DNA of 64,000 nt from Periplaneta americana (GCF_040183065.1 NC_091125.1:32183812-32247811), one strand, 5' to 3'; shown: positions 44,114 to 55,882, counted from the stretch's first letter. Numbers and translations are program-made. The notes: generated by a model not told the origin, from the letters alone.

Positions 44114-44821
44114 TATAGGGTGATTCACGAGGATTTGCAGTCCTTTACGAAGCTTATTTCTGAAGACATTTTGAGCAAAAAATGTCATGTAGACCTAAAC
44201 ATACTTCCTATTCTCAATATTTTCAGAGTTATACCAATTTAAAGTTGTTTTTAAAATACATTTTTTCTTTAGTTTGAAGTTAAAAGAATAATACAAATAG
44301 AGAATGAACCATTCAGAAGTATCTCTTTAATTGGCAAGTATTATGAAGCTAAAAATGTGCTGTGAACTCCTTAGTTGTTTCGCACAGACATCTTTTTCTA
44401 TTTTTAACTAGAAAATTACATTATTCTTACGCACTTATCACAACAATTATTACAAATCACACCACTTCAACCGACTTAATTATTTACAGTTCAATTTTGC
44501 ATCCTAATTTACAGTCTTGGAGAGTTTACAACACATTTTAAAAAATGTCGCCTTCCGCTTGAGTACACTTGGCCGCACGCTTGTGAACGGCACTCGTCGC
44601 GCTACGTAACTGCATACGGCTATCTTTGAATTCCGTAGCGCTCGCGCTGGCTGCTGACTGCACGCTGACCAAGATCACGCGTTCACAGCAATGCGTTCCA
44701 ATAACGAAACGTAATTCTGTAAATATTGAGAATAGGAACCATGTTTATATGCCTTTTTTGCTCAGAATGTCTTCGGAAATAAGCTCCATAAAGGAGGTAA
44801 ATCCTCGTGAATCACCCTGTA
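44114..44821. mobile_element. MITE with about 110-bp TIRs, inserted in a LINE
   Basis: The left arm TATAGGGTGATTCACGAGGA and inverted right arm TACAGGGTGATTCACGAGGA match for over 100 bases with scattered differences. Flanks are CA and TG, each one transition from TA, so a decayed TA duplication is possible. The interior of about 490 bp is non-coding. Confidence 0.8.
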
Positions 44822-45629
44822 TGTGGATCAGAGGCGTGGACCTCAACAGTAGAGTCACAAAGGCTGCTAATGACTTGGAAGAGAAAAATACGTAGAAGAA
44901 TTTATGAACCAGTATACAAAAAGGTTCCTAGAAAATCAGAACAAAAAATGAAATTAGGAAAAAGTATAATGCACCAGATATTGTAGCTTTTAGGAATGAC
45001 TCGAGAATGCTGGGTTTGCAGTGAAAGATCTGCCCTTGGGCAGAACAGTATGACTGAATTAATATAAGATTAGCAAGGTTAAAATGGGTCGGACATGTAT
45101 AATCTATTCCATTAATGCTGTCACTTATTGAAGTTATGTTCACATTAAATATTTCATCCCCCTTCCATTGTTATGCTAGTAAGCATGTATACAAGAGACA
45201 GAGATAGTCATTCCTATGAGCAGTGGCGTGCCGCTAAACCTCTGAAAAGTTGGCATACATCGCAAACGAGTTCTAATTGTGATGACGGCGCAGCTGTTAC
45301 TCTAGCATGAACACCACTGAAAACCGGAATACACAATACAAGCGAGTCAAGACGTACGTGCACACTAGAGGTCGGGGTAGAAGACATAGTTTCGTTGAGT
45401 ACGACTAAATAACGAGACGGCACAAATGGAATCCAGTTTACAAAGAATGGAAGGAAAATTAGAAAGTGTTAGGAGGAGAGGAAAACCCAGGCTTAGATGG
45501 ATTGATGATGTGAAAGAATACTTGAGACAACTGGGACTGTAATGATGGAGGAAAGAGGCTTTGGACCGAGGAGAATGGGCATCTGTCATCTAGGAAGCTG
45601 AGGTTGGGTTCAAAGGGCCTTAGAGCTAC

Positions 45630-45660
<31 letters not shown>
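44822..45660 (+). pseudogene. LINE C-terminal coding remnant with (ATG)n tail, interrupted
   Basis: From 44819 a frame reads VCGSEAWTSTVESQRLLMTW, then RRRIYEPVY, a classic LINE post-RT segment. At 45060-45095 it continues as IRLARLKWVGHV, and at 45410-45600 as RRRGKPRLRWIDDVKEYLRQLGL, then LDRGEWASVI, and the tail (GAT)n at 45632-45663. About 44990-45058 is a short 3' end of the 39.6-kb LINE family (GGGTTTGCAGTGAAAGATCT, CCTTGGGCAGAACA), and about 45165-45405 is foreign. A dead mosaic. Confidence 0.65.
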
Positions 45661-45664
<4 letters not shown>

Positions 45665-47081
45665 AGAAACATGATTTAAAAACGACAACGATCATTAGAA
45701 GCGGGAATGTTTTTTAAGATCTACCACAGATTGTTACTGTAGTTTACAGATTTTGTAATGATAAAAAATTACGCCTATTAAGACTATTCCGCTCATACGT
45801 TAGTCATTTGATATAGACCAATCATATGCAACAAAATGTTGGATATCAACCAATCATTACCCTCCAAATCGATAATTGTGAATGATGCTATATTATCGTT
45901 CAGCAATAATTGTTTCGTATTCATTGTCCTTTTGTTTACATTATATATTAAAATACTGTAGAAAGTCTGGAAATAATTTAATTAGTGAAAAATAAGTGAG
46001 TAATTAGGAGTGATTAGTTGTGTGTTTTCAACACCCTAAGCCGTACGAGTACTCAAATGAATGACTGTTGGTTATTTAAAGCTACGTACTGTTAATTTAC
46101 TCAAAACAGTCATTTTATTGCTACATTAATTGCATTTATAAATTAAATTAAGTTCTTTGTTAAATATGTCAGTAAGATAGCATTCTTCATTTTGTATGGT
46201 ATTCTTTCTCATTATTTCTATCACTTTCGTAGCTGAAATACAGATTAGTGGCGTATAATACATATATTTGTATGCATGCATTGTTGAATGTATAAGTCTG
46301 AAGATTAAGTACCCCTTCTGTCGAGGCCACTTTTATAAGCACTTTTGAATAGCTGCCGCTTGTGAATAATGGATATAAATGAGGCCTTCAAACGCAGCCA
46401 CATCCACAGAGTAGTGACGCTGTAAATGATCTGTGAGTGGTTAACTTCGCCGCTGGTGGCGGCCACTAAAAGTGGCGCTTCCCGTCGCGGTATATGGAAT
46501 TAAATTGTAGGTTTCAGACGGGGCCACAGCTACGCCACTATTTTAGTGGCTCGTCTGTGTCGTTACTAACTGGCGATTGTTGGGCCACCAAATCTTTACA
46601 CCTTCACGACAGTATGCAGGCTGTTGTGCCATGATGTTTTTTTTTTCTCTCGAATTTCATTGGTAATTCCTTCGAGATGTTCTTGAAATTATTTCTTAAA
46701 CATGAGGGGGGGAGGGGAACTTTTTATAGTCCTGATGTAAATCATCAAATAAAATTTGAAATATTCCTTTCCAAAAACAATTGATGGACCCAAACTCTTG
46801 TTCTATTTTTACGTTTATTCTTTCTTCTTATGAGGAAGTTTCCAAAAGTATTTATACCACTCAGAAGGCCTTAATTAAGGATGTGCTAATTTTAAATAAA
46901 ATATTTTATTCATAAGTATAATTTTAAAGTCATCTTCTAAGATTTTGTTTTATAATTGATAATCAATGGTGCTTAATTGTTACATTTTATTTTTATAACA
47001 ATATTCATATTTAATTAATTATATTTATTTCCTATTAATTTTCCGATCCTCGTGGTCATCCTTAATTAAGGCCGGACGATT

Positions 47082-47131
<50 letters not shown>

Positions 47132-47275
47132 GTCCATGTTCACTGGAATACTGAAAAATTATCTACAAAAATTTAGTGTATTTTAAAACAGCGCGTTCGC
47201 AGCGCTACTAACGGGTCACAAGTTGCGCCGCTAAGTAGCCTCATTTGAAGGGGCTCTAAACTTTGAAATCAACGC
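45665..47275. other. Unassigned DNA with (TC)n; possible diverged element
   Basis: TC run at 47083-47128. GAGGCCTTCAAACGCAGCCA at 46380 resembles the inverse of the stretch near 47235-47258 (GAGCCCCTTCAAATGAGGCT), and AGTGGC words cluster at 46450-46550, hinting at a TIR element of about 880 bp. Weak evidence. Confidence 0.35.
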
Positions 47276-47329
47276 TTTGTCAGCAATGGACATCGGAATT
47301 CTTATATGGGTTGTTAGAGAATTAGGTAT

Positions 47330-47340
47330 ATCACCATCAC

Positions 47341-47396
<56 letters not shown>

Positions 47397-47740
47397 CTAG
47401 TTCTAAGCCCATCTGAGAGAAATATTACGCAATCTCCAACTAGGCTAATTTCCAGACTACACCAACTGACTACGTCGAGTATCCAGTTTTTGAATCAGAT
47501 AATCTTACTCGTTCCTAGACCATCCCTCTCAGCGACTGTCGTATGCTACAGAATGTTCATGGAATGGTGATCGGGCGGGATGATGTTAATCCCAGCAGAA
47601 GAACCAAGGGAAATGTCTTATGGGCCACAAATGTTACCGTGGATTTTGAATTGAAAATCCTAGGCCTTACCGGAACTCGAACCCAGATCATCTGCGAGAC
47701 AAGCTGAGGCCTAGACCACAGACCCACTGGAGGGACTTTA
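47330..47740 (-). mobile_element. tRNA-derived SINE-like repeat with (GAT)n tail
   Basis: On the minus strand, CCAGTGGGTCTGTGGTCTAG and a B box GGTTCGAGTTCCGG form a tRNA-like head (47650-47735). The ATC/GAT microsatellite at 47329-47393 could be its tail. Body sequence between is non-coding; boundaries are inferred. Confidence 0.5.
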
Positions 47741-48620
47741 GGGAAGTTACTGCAAATGTTTATTGAATGGTAGGGGATAATGAAGAGAACAAAATATCAT
47801 TTAAGAATTTTGGCTTATGCATTACAAAATCTTATATTTTTAGCTTAAATAGTATCTCCATTTGCTGATCTTCCATGTATACCAACTGAGATTTATTGAA
47901 GACCCTCCTACAGGCTGCCAAATCTTCTTGCATTTTAATGTTTTAAAAATGACTGGTAAATGTTTTATATTACTAATAATTTAAAAACCTGTTAGGGAAA
48001 AGAGAAGTTGCAGAGAAATATTAATTTTCATTAATTTAATATATCATACGTTAAAGCATATGCATTTATTTTTCTGAGACTATAAAACTTGTGGAATTAT
48101 CATGTGTCATAATTATTAAGCGAGATTAAAATTTTAGTTCTGCGAGTAACTATTGAAATTAGTGTAATTGAAAAATTAGCAAAGTTCAGTGTGAATGGCT
48201 TCTGAATGTGCTTTTGATTATAGCAGAACCTTAGTCTACTAATTTTGGCTAATTAGGGAAAAATACTGTCGAAATCAGTGAAAGTCTAAATTGTAGATAA
48301 TTTACTTAAACAGGATTATTTTCGAGAACTGGGGAAAAATGATATTGTATAATTGTTTAATTACTTAGTGTTTAATCATTCTTTTTTACATTTAATGTTA
48401 AGATTTCAATGTCTTAATTTCAATTTTAATTCCGTATTGTGACTAAGAATATTGATACATCGTTCTAACATTCAAAATCGAGTCATGTGGAGTAAAGTAA
48501 GGGACCTAGTAATGCCCGAATGGGGGAAAGTACTCGTTCGTTTAATATAATAAATGCAATTAAATACTTTTATAGACAGTCAGTGTTGGAGCATAATAAA
48601 TTAGTTTATCTCAATTGTTT
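47741..48620. other. AT-rich DNA, no feature recognised
   Basis: Ordinary AT-rich DNA. Confidence 0.5.
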
Positions 48621-48624
48621 CACT

Positions 48625-48817
48625 GATTGGAATAAGGAAGAAAGTCCAATTTTTTTCGAAAATAGACTGAGATATACATTTTTTTCTTGAGCCATCCACC
48701 CATCGATTAGTGGAAAAAGGAAGAGTCTATCAGCAATAACAATGAAGTAACAGCCCAGTAAAATTTTCAATTAGTGGAATAAGGAAGAATGTCCGGACTT
48801 TCTTCCTTTTTCCAATC
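48625..48817. mobile_element. Small TIR element B, copy 1
   Basis: GATTGGAATAAGGAAGAAAG at the left and GATTGGAAAAAGGAAGAAAG inverted at the right form 23-bp ends. Two further direct, partial copies of the word (48711 and 48775) lie inside. Non-coding; no clear target duplication. Confidence 0.55.
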
Positions 48818-48899
48818 AATATTGTAAGCATTGCCACGAGATGTCAGGTAGGAAGTTTGTCTCTCGTTTAAATTTGCTAATTTGCTGTCAGTGTGGTTT

Positions 48900-49155
48900 T
48901 TATTTTTATTTTAGTAGGTTGTTTAAGACGCTTTATCAACATCTTAGGTTATTTAGCATCTGAATGAGATGAAGGTGATAATGCCGGTGAAATGAGTCCG
49001 GGGTCCAGCACCGAAAGTTACCCAGCATTTGCTCATATTGGGTTGGGGGAAAACCCCAGAAAAACCTCAACCAGGTAACTTGCCCCGACCGGGAATCGAA
49101 CCCGGGCCACCTGGTTTCGCGGCCAGACGCGCTAACTGTTACTTCACAGTTGTGG
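48900..49155 (-). mobile_element. SINE family 1
   Basis: Inverse copy with all landmarks: tail TTTTATTTTAGTAGG, CCGGTGAAATGAGTCCGG, AACCTCAACCAGGTAACTTG, B box inverse GGGAATCGAACC, and head end CGCGCTAACTGTTACTTCAC. The 119-codon minus frame across it is spurious. Confidence 0.87.
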
Positions 49156-49329
49156 ACAATAACACTGTTGTACGTTGCCTTATGTATCGAACAATGACTG
49201 CCATGTTTTAGATAATTCAGCACTGTTATCCTGTACGAGGTCACTCGTTTCTCCCGTGCAACAGGGATTTCACAGTAATAAAAAGAGTCATACAAAAAAG
49301 GCAGAATCTACTCTGTGAAACAATATGTT

Positions 49330-49760
49330 GAGATGATAGTTAATTCAAGATAAACACAGAATGCTTTTCAAGTCAAGATTATTGGACATTAAGATATCAT
49401 TGATGTTAAAGAATGGTGGGCACACTTCTTAAAAAGAATCTTAAATTGCTCTAAATAGTCACATGGAGTAGAAGTTTTCACTTGCTAACTGCCGGCATTT
49501 GACCTATAAACAGAATAGCACAGGTTATGTCGTTTCTTTGGAATGGATAGATGGATTGAATCGCAAGACACAGACTTTAAGGGAAGAGGAACACCTCTGC
49601 TCCTAGAAATATGGCATACGACTCCAAAGTTCCTTCCTATACATCCTAAGAAGCTGCAAGACGTTAACAAAATAATTAAATATATTCCATCAGAGTATTA
49701 GGAGTTTTATAACAACATTCTTCAATGACCACAAGAAATTCTATCCAATCTGATGAAGAA
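49330..49760 (+). pseudogene. Decayed coding remnant, family not identified
   Basis: Broken frames read LANCRHLTYKQNSTGYVVSL, WIDGLNRKTQTLREEEHL, then FLPIHPKKLQDVNKIIKYIP and EYEFYNNIL after skipping one stop. The amino-acid style (KKLxDVxKIIKYIPxxxxEFY) is unlike chance, suggesting a pseudogene, perhaps transposon-borne. I do not recognise the family. Confidence 0.35.
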
Positions 49761-49953
49761 GATTATTAGTTAAATTGTTAATTAACATTATTTTTAATAC
49801 AACAGCACAATTTAAAAAATTCTTAAGATGTTTGACTGAAATTAAATAATATTCACACTGTGTTAACAATAGAAATTTAACTAACAATAAATAGCAGATT
49901 AAACCTGCGTTTAATTGAGTTTCTTTGCAAATTACTCATGAGAATTTTTAATT

Positions 49954-50170
49954 TATTGGAAAAAGGAAGAATGTCCATCAACGTCAAAAGAGGGTGGATT
50001 CAAAAATATTTATCGAATGCGCTGAAACGACGCACCATACAGTTCAGGGAACTTAGTTCTACAAGTTTGTAATGCATCACAAAACTGTAGGAACAATATT
50101 GTAAGTGTTAATAAGTTTTTCTTAGTTTTCTCAAAACATAGGTGCATGGACATTCTTCCCTTTTCCAATC
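49954..50170. mobile_element. Small TIR element B, copy 2
   Basis: Left TTATTGGAAAAAGGAAGAAT with GTCCATC and inverted right TGATTGGAAAAGGGAAGAAT with GTCCATG. The same end word as at 48625. About 217 bp, non-coding. Confidence 0.55.
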
Positions 50171-50341
50171 AGTGATTCAATTATAACTTGGCACAAAAAA
50201 AAAATCAGTCTCTCTCTGCCTCCAAATTTTAAAAATCTATCAGCGCTGCTTTTCATTTCAATGCCATTTGTCTTCATTTTAATTACTTCATGGTTTTAAA
50301 ATGTCTTAACACTGAATGTCGGCCTATAGTGGTGACATGCA

Positions 50342-50455
50342 GACTGTTCTGTTAGGAACGCGACTGGATCCGCAGCCGCACGGATTTCCATGTTACAGAG
50401 CGGCTTCCCTTTACCGCTAACTCGAGTCCAGTCGCGTTCCTAACGGAAGACTCTG
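50342..50455. mobile_element. Short fold-back element
   Basis: GTTAGGAACGCGACTGGA on the left pairs with its exact inverse TCCAGTCGCGTTCCTAAC on the right. Outer bases are similar but mismatched. The ACAT at both outer edges may be a target duplication. Confidence 0.6.
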
Positions 50456-50510
50456 TACATCATATCATATGATGTAGTATTTTCTTAATATAATTCAACT
50501 TGTGTCATGA

Positions 50511-50698
50511 AGGTTTTCCGGGGGTGAGATGCCGTGGTCTACTGGTGTTTCGTCTACTACTGCGAAAGACATCAATGGTGAGGTATCGTTGGGCGAAATG
50601 TTCTCCTTGGTGTACTGATGATGTCTGCAGCAGTAGCACACGAAACGTCTGGTAGAAATAACACTAGTAGACCACGGTTTCTCAACCCGGGAAAACCA
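50511..50698. mobile_element. Fold-back element, 188 bp
   Basis: GGTTTTCCGGGGGTGAGATG and CCGTGGTCTACTGGTGTTTC are mirrored by GAAACGTCTGGTAGAAATAA, CTAGTAGACCACGG and CAACCCGGGAAAACC. Arms of about 80 bp, imperfect. Non-coding. Confidence 0.65.
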
Positions 50699-50761
50699 TC
50701 TTCACATAAACTTCGGCCGTGAAAGCCTACATGCTAAGAATAGCCTAATTCAAGTTATTAC

Positions 50762-51812
50762 CGCCGTTTTATTAAAACAAGACCAAATCGCAAGCAATCG
50801 TAATGGGACATAATCCTCTACGAAGCACTAGTAGTACTATACCACATATAATATTGAATGGGATTATTGTTAAATACAGTGAAACCGTTAAAAATCTTGG
50901 CATTTTTTATGGATAGCGATCTAAATTGGAATACTCAAGTAACACACATTTGCAAAAAAACATTTTCTCAACTTCACTCCTTGTTTCATATGAAAGAATT
51001 TCTACCACTTAGTATAAAAAAAAATCTTATTCAGACGCTTGTAACGCCCCATTTTGATTATTGCGATTCCTTGCTAACTAATGTAAGTTCACTCTTAGCT
51101 GAGAGACTGCAACGTGTTCATAATGTGTGCATACGATTCATCTGCAATACTCGTAAATTTGACCATATAACATCTTCCCTCCAGTTACTTTCATGGGTGC
51201 GTCTGAAGGAACGAAGAACAATACATTCACTGTCTCTTCTGTTTAGAATCATGCATACTTCTACTCCGAAATATCTGTTATCGCGCTTTCAATTTCTTAC
51301 AACTCTTCGAAACCGACATCAAGCACTTCTTTTTATCCCTCATCATAGAACGTCTTTATACTCATCTTCCTATACTGTAGAAATACCTCGCCTCTGGAAT
51401 TCGTTACCTAATGATGTCAGGGACTGCCGGACTTTATCACAATTCAAAATTAAATTGGAAAATTTTGTCTTAGTTAATGTTTTTTAGGTATTGCTAGAAG
51501 TATTGATTTGTGTTTTTTTTTTCTCTTTCTTTTTTAACCTAGATTAAAATTGCAAGTTTCTTGTTTGTTAGTTAATTAGTTAGGTTGGAATTAATTATGA
51601 TACTTAATCACTCATTTAAAGTTCGTGTGACTGCAGCCTGTATATTTTTGTGTGGCTTTACTTTGTTTATAGTGTTTTTTTTCTCTGTCTTTATTTCTTG
51701 TGTAGCTTTACTTTGTATATTATAGTGTATTTTTTTCTGTTTATTTCTATTATTGTATTTGCATTCCTGGTGTTGTGGAAGAGAAGGCCTGATGGCCTTA
51801 ACTACACCAGAA

Positions 51813-51822
<10 letters not shown>
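50762..51822 (+). pseudogene. Jockey/CR1-like LINE C-terminus and 3' UTR
   Basis: First frame: KSQAIVMGHNPLR then ILNGIIVKYSETVKNLGIF. After one frameshift near 50908 comes a 209-codon frame with MDSDLNWNTQVTHICKK, LPLSIKKNLIQTLVTPHFDY, ERLQRVHNVCIRFIC, LSLLFRIMHTSTPKYL and RLWNSLPNDVRDC, ending at 51487. These are the thumb and C-terminal landmarks of Jockey/CR1-group LINEs. No RT catalytic box (truncated). The 3' UTR ends with the AAGGCC-TGAT-GGCCTT hairpin (51785-51800) and an AATAAATAAATA tail. Confidence 0.88.
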
Positions 51823-51851
<29 letters not shown>

Positions 51852-52140
51852 ATGAATAAATGAATAAATGAATGAATGAATGAATGAATAAATAAATAAA
51901 TAAATAAATAAATAAATGAATAAATGAATGAATGAATAAATAAATAAATAAATAAATAAATAAATTAATTAATTAATTAATTAAATTAAATTAAATTAAA
52001 TTAAATAAATTGAATTAAATTAAATAAATTAAATAAAATAAATTAAGTAAGTAAATAAATAAATTAAATAAGTAAATTAAATAAATTAAATAAATAAATA
52101 CATAAATAAATAAATACATAAATAAATAAATAAATAAATA
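51813..52140 (+). repeat. LINE tail expanded to about 330 bp of (AAAT)n variants
   Basis: Starts as pure AAAT repeats at the LINE 3' end, then blocks of AATG, AATT, AAATT and AAGT variants, and back to AAAT. The block structure indicates local expansions of point-mutated units. Confidence 0.9.
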
Positions 52141-52144
52141 AGCC

Positions 52145-53700
52145 TAAAAATAGGCTTCTGTGATATAAAAATGTGACTTTTATCGAAATCTTGTGGTGTC
52201 AGCAGTCAGACACAAATGCAGTTTATTTCACAAAAACGGAGCGCCAGCTGGAGGATGGGGGCGCCACTGTGCAGACCTCGTTTTGATGGATCGCCTGTCT
52301 TCAGTCTTTGAACACAACAGCATCCGACTGTCAAGAGTAAATGAGTTTTAGACGAATTAAAATATCATTAATTAAGGGTTTATCTCATTGATCGGGATAC
52401 ACATACAGGCAATGGCGGATGTGTACCCGCTTCTCTGCTATTGTTAGATCCATATCTGGAGCTCTGAATAGAACAGCGTGAGACAGTAAGTTGATTGATA
52501 GATTTCGTAGGAGGTAATGGATGTCTAATTCGATATGAGACTTCTACATGTTTGCTTTGTCAGTTATATCATAATAATTTCTGAATTGCCAGTTACTGGT
52601 GCTGAGAATCTCGCAAGCTTTCTATAATAATTATTATTGTCTTGCGGGTTTCAGATATTTCAACCGCGTAGAAAGAAAATAAAAAAGAAAGAAAAAGGAA
52701 AGAAAGATAAATTGAAGAATGAAAGGAAAGAAGAAAGAGAGAGAAATAAAAGTCGGAAGAAAGGGAGGAAAATATAAGGGGGTGAGAAAAGAAAGTATTA
52801 ACAAAAGTAGAAGAAGTAAAAATCTAGAAAATGGATAATGTATTAAATAATATGTAAGAGGGATTATTAACTAAATCCTGCATAAAAGAGACTCTTATTT
52901 TAATATCAAAACATAAATTCTCCACTGTGATGTCAGCGGTAAAGTTTCCACTAACAAAATCGGTAGAGGTGTATTTTGTACTTATTGAATTGCTGTTGAA
53001 GAAATGATCTCACAGTATTTCGAAGATTAATTCTACCTTTGTGCGAGATCGTGCGTATTTGCTTGTTTTCCGCACAGAACCAATACGCGGTAAGTGTGAA
53101 ATACCACATTCAGTATTCCCAACGTAACACACATAACAATTTCCCTCTTCTTACCGCTTAAGCGCGACATTCATTTTACTGCTTTAGGCTTTTAACATAT
53201 TATTTTTAAAGACGTTTAACATAGTAATAATTATAAATTGGAAACTTACCAGTGCAATTTCACCTAAATTGCAATGTTAATTATTGTTTTTAAATATTTG
53301 CAAAAATTAAGTAAAGTCTACTACTCCACGAAACTTATTGCATTCCTGATACAAGTAACATTAAGGAAGCCGTGAAAAAATAGACAAGATTCCAGATGCC
53401 GATGTTATTACTGCAATATGTTATATAAATAATAGTGTTAAAATATTAAAATGAAAAATAAATCATTACATAACCTTACCGTTTGTTTTAAGTTCGCATT
53501 TATAGACTGGAGGAAAAAAAAGACAGGCGTATATCACGGCCTGCTGGAGTATAGTAGACACAGAAAACATTTTATACTAACAATGTTGAAGAAAGATATT
53601 TCGGTTTTCCGAAGTTACCGTCATTAAACAGAAACCAACATGGAGATTTCATTGCAACTAATTAGAAATTCGTCTTTCAGGTATGTAATAAACGATCTTC
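52145..53700. other. Unassigned DNA with a purine-rich patch
   Basis: 52670-52850 is A/G-rich (GAAAGAAA words). 52230-52310 is GC-richer. No coding motif recognised. Confidence 0.5.
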
Positions 53701-53707
53701 GCACAAA

Positions 53708-53842
53708 ATAATGTACGATACACGAGCGGTATGTTTGTTTTCATGTTCTCGGAAATTAAAAAAGCTCAACTACTTTTCGCTTTTTCAATCTTTTCCTCGA
53801 ACATGAAAACGTCAACATACCGCTCTTGTAACGTATATTACT
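53708..53842. mobile_element. Fold-back MITE, about 135 bp
   Basis: TACGATACACGAGCGGTATG with GTTTTCATGTTC on the left; inverted right TACGTTACAAGAGCGGTATG with GTTTTCATGTTC. Short central spacer. Confidence 0.7.
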
Positions 53843-54125
53843 ATTGCCTGTATCTGAACAAAAAATAAAAGAATAAGAAGATTTTTCTATCCGTTAAGAT
53901 CATTAAAACGGCTAAATCTACATGACTGACTTTGACCTCTGATTCCAACCAGGACGATTACAAATAAACAACAGAGTGGAAGACAGATTGCCTACAATGG
54001 GGGACATTCGACTGAAAAAGAAGATATATCGTTGCTTTTATCATCACATGATAATTAAGGTTCTTGATTATGTATTCGCACATAAAGTGTTTTTTTTTTT
54101 TAAGAACGATAATTTGAAAATCACT

Positions 54126-54598
54126 ATGTATTATAATATTTATCTGTATGGTTGTGAAACTTGGACTCTCACTCTGAGAGAGGAACATAGGTTCAGGGTG
54201 TTTGAGAATAAGGTGCTAAGGAAAATATTTGGGGCTAAGCGGGATGAAGTTACAGGAGAATGGAGAAAGTTACACAACACAGAACTGCACGCATTGTATT
54301 CTTCACCTGACATAATTAGGAACATAAAATCGAGACGTTTGAGATGGGCAGGGCATGTAGCACGTATGGGCGAATCCAGAAATGCATATAGAGTGTTAGT
54401 TGGGAGACCGGAGGGAAAAAGACCTTTAGGGAGGCCGAGACGTAGATGGGAGGATAATATTAAAATGGATTTGAGGGAGGTGGGGTATGATGATAGAGAC
54501 TGGATTAATCTTGCACAGGATAGGGACCGCTGGCGGGCTTATGTGAGGGCGGCAATGAACCTTCGGGTTCCTTAAAAGCCATTTGTAAGTAAGTAAGT
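54126..54598 (+). pseudogene. LINE C-terminus with (TAAG)n tail, copy 1
   Basis: YNIYLYGCETWTLTLREEHR, RIFGAKRDEVTGEW-like, RRLRWAGHVARMGESRNAYR, KRPLGRPRRRWEDNIKMDL and DRDRWRAYVRAAMNLRVP, stop at 54573-54575, then GTAAGTAAGTAAGTA. Uninterrupted from about 54126, but the RT is absent, so it is a 5'-truncated copy. Two sister copies follow at 54707 and 62922. Confidence 0.85.
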
Positions 54599-54706
54599 AT
54601 TATAATATTTATCTCATTTGCTTATTTATTTGTTTTATACGTTCTAGCAATCAATTTTATTTTGGCATATTTTTGTACTCGAAATCTTTCCCAAAAGTAC
54701 TGGCTT

Positions 54707-55145
54707 TTCTTGGCGAATCCAGAAATGCATATAGAGTGTTAATTGGGAGGTCCGAGGGGAAGAGACCTTTGGGGAGGCCGAGACGTAGAAATGTTAAATG
54801 TTATGTTTTATTTAACGACGCTCGCAACTGCAGAGGTTATATCAGCGTCGCCGGATGTGCCGGAATTTTGTCCCGCAGGAGTTCTTTTACATGCCAGTAA
54901 ATCTACTGACATGAGCCAGTCGCATTTAAGCACACTTAAATGCCATCGACCTGGCCCGGGATCCAACCCGCAACCTTGGGCATTCGAGACGTAGATGGGA
55001 AGATAATATTAAAATGGATTTGAGGGAGGTAGGATATAATGGTAGAGACTGGATTAATATTGCTCAGGATAGGGACCAATGGCGGGCTTATGTGAGGGCT
55101 GCAATGAACCTCCGGGTTCCTTGAAAGCCAGTAAGTAAGTAAGTA
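54707..55145 (+). pseudogene. LINE C-terminus, copy 2, split by a SINE
   Basis: LGESRNAYRVLIGRSEGKRP up to the ACGTAGA at 54789, interrupted by SINE family 3, and resuming at GAGACGTAGATGGGAAGATA; then the RDQWRAYVRAAMNLRVP equivalent and GTAAGTAAGTAAGTA. Removing the SINE and one GAGACGTAGA restores continuity with copy 1. Confidence 0.85.
54790..54985 (-). mobile_element. SINE family 3, head truncated
   Basis: Same body as at 22500 in inverse. Target duplication GAGACGTAGA at 54780-54789 and 54986-54995. The tRNA head is cut after TTGGGCAT. Confidence 0.9.
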
Positions 55146-55149
55146 CTGG

Positions 55150-55745
55150 CTTTTCTTTCTAATATGAATTAAAGTTTACACATAACATAATTTTAAAAAT
55201 GTACTTTACTAATAGCATTTAATTGACAGACATGGGAAGTAATCTGTCCATCAATTCATTGTAATCATACCACTAGAAAAAAAAAATGTTTCTATACATT
55301 AATTAATTGTAGACAAAGAGAAGTAATGTTCACAAAATGTTAAACAATTCTGAGAAACAGTCGACATTTTAACAACAGATAAAACATCCACTTTACTTAT
55401 CATCAATTTATTTATTTATTTGAAAAATTCTTCAGTTTCATTGGACAAACATTCTTTTAGAGATTGATATTTCTAAATTTTACACAATCATCTACTAAAT
55501 CAACAATTTCCTGTAATAGAGTAAATATACGAAAACAAAGAACTGGAGTTTCAACCAAGTGATATACGTAGTTCAGTACTTCTTCGATCACTGTCCGCTG
55601 CCCGCGTATCTAAATAGATTATGTAATACCTGTAAACTAACATCTTTTCTTCAAAGAAAGAAATGCTAGTACTACTGTTTTTCCTTTCATGAACACTAAA
55701 GCTTAATTTAATCTAGTATGTAAAGATTCACTTAATTTATCAAGG
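55150..55745. other. AT-rich DNA, no feature recognised
   Basis: Nothing supportable. Confidence 0.5.
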
Positions 55746-55751
55746 TATTTA

Positions 55752-55882
55752 AATTTATTTTTTTTTATTATTTAAATTTAAATATGCAGAATAAAGAAAT
55801 ATAATTACAAAACAAACAAGAGAAATAGAAATAAAATAATACAAGCAATATAAAAAGAAGATACAGTAGTATTAATAAGGTA
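55752..55882 (-). mobile_element. 5'-truncated LINE tail (sister of 21801)
   Basis: Shares AGAATAAAGAAATATAATTA and AATACAAGCAATATAAAAAG with the insert in the transposon TIR at 21801. A/T-rich tail on the left (minus-strand 3' end). Confidence 0.8.

Noticed and set aside
45210-45240. CAGTGGCGTGCCGC as a hAT left end
   Set aside because: Looks like a hAT terminus, but no matching inverted end or 8-bp duplication was found.
54673-54994. Frames joining a LINE C-terminus to KCYVLFNDARNCRGYIS-like sequence
   Set aside because: The second half is a SINE read in frame by chance after insertion.
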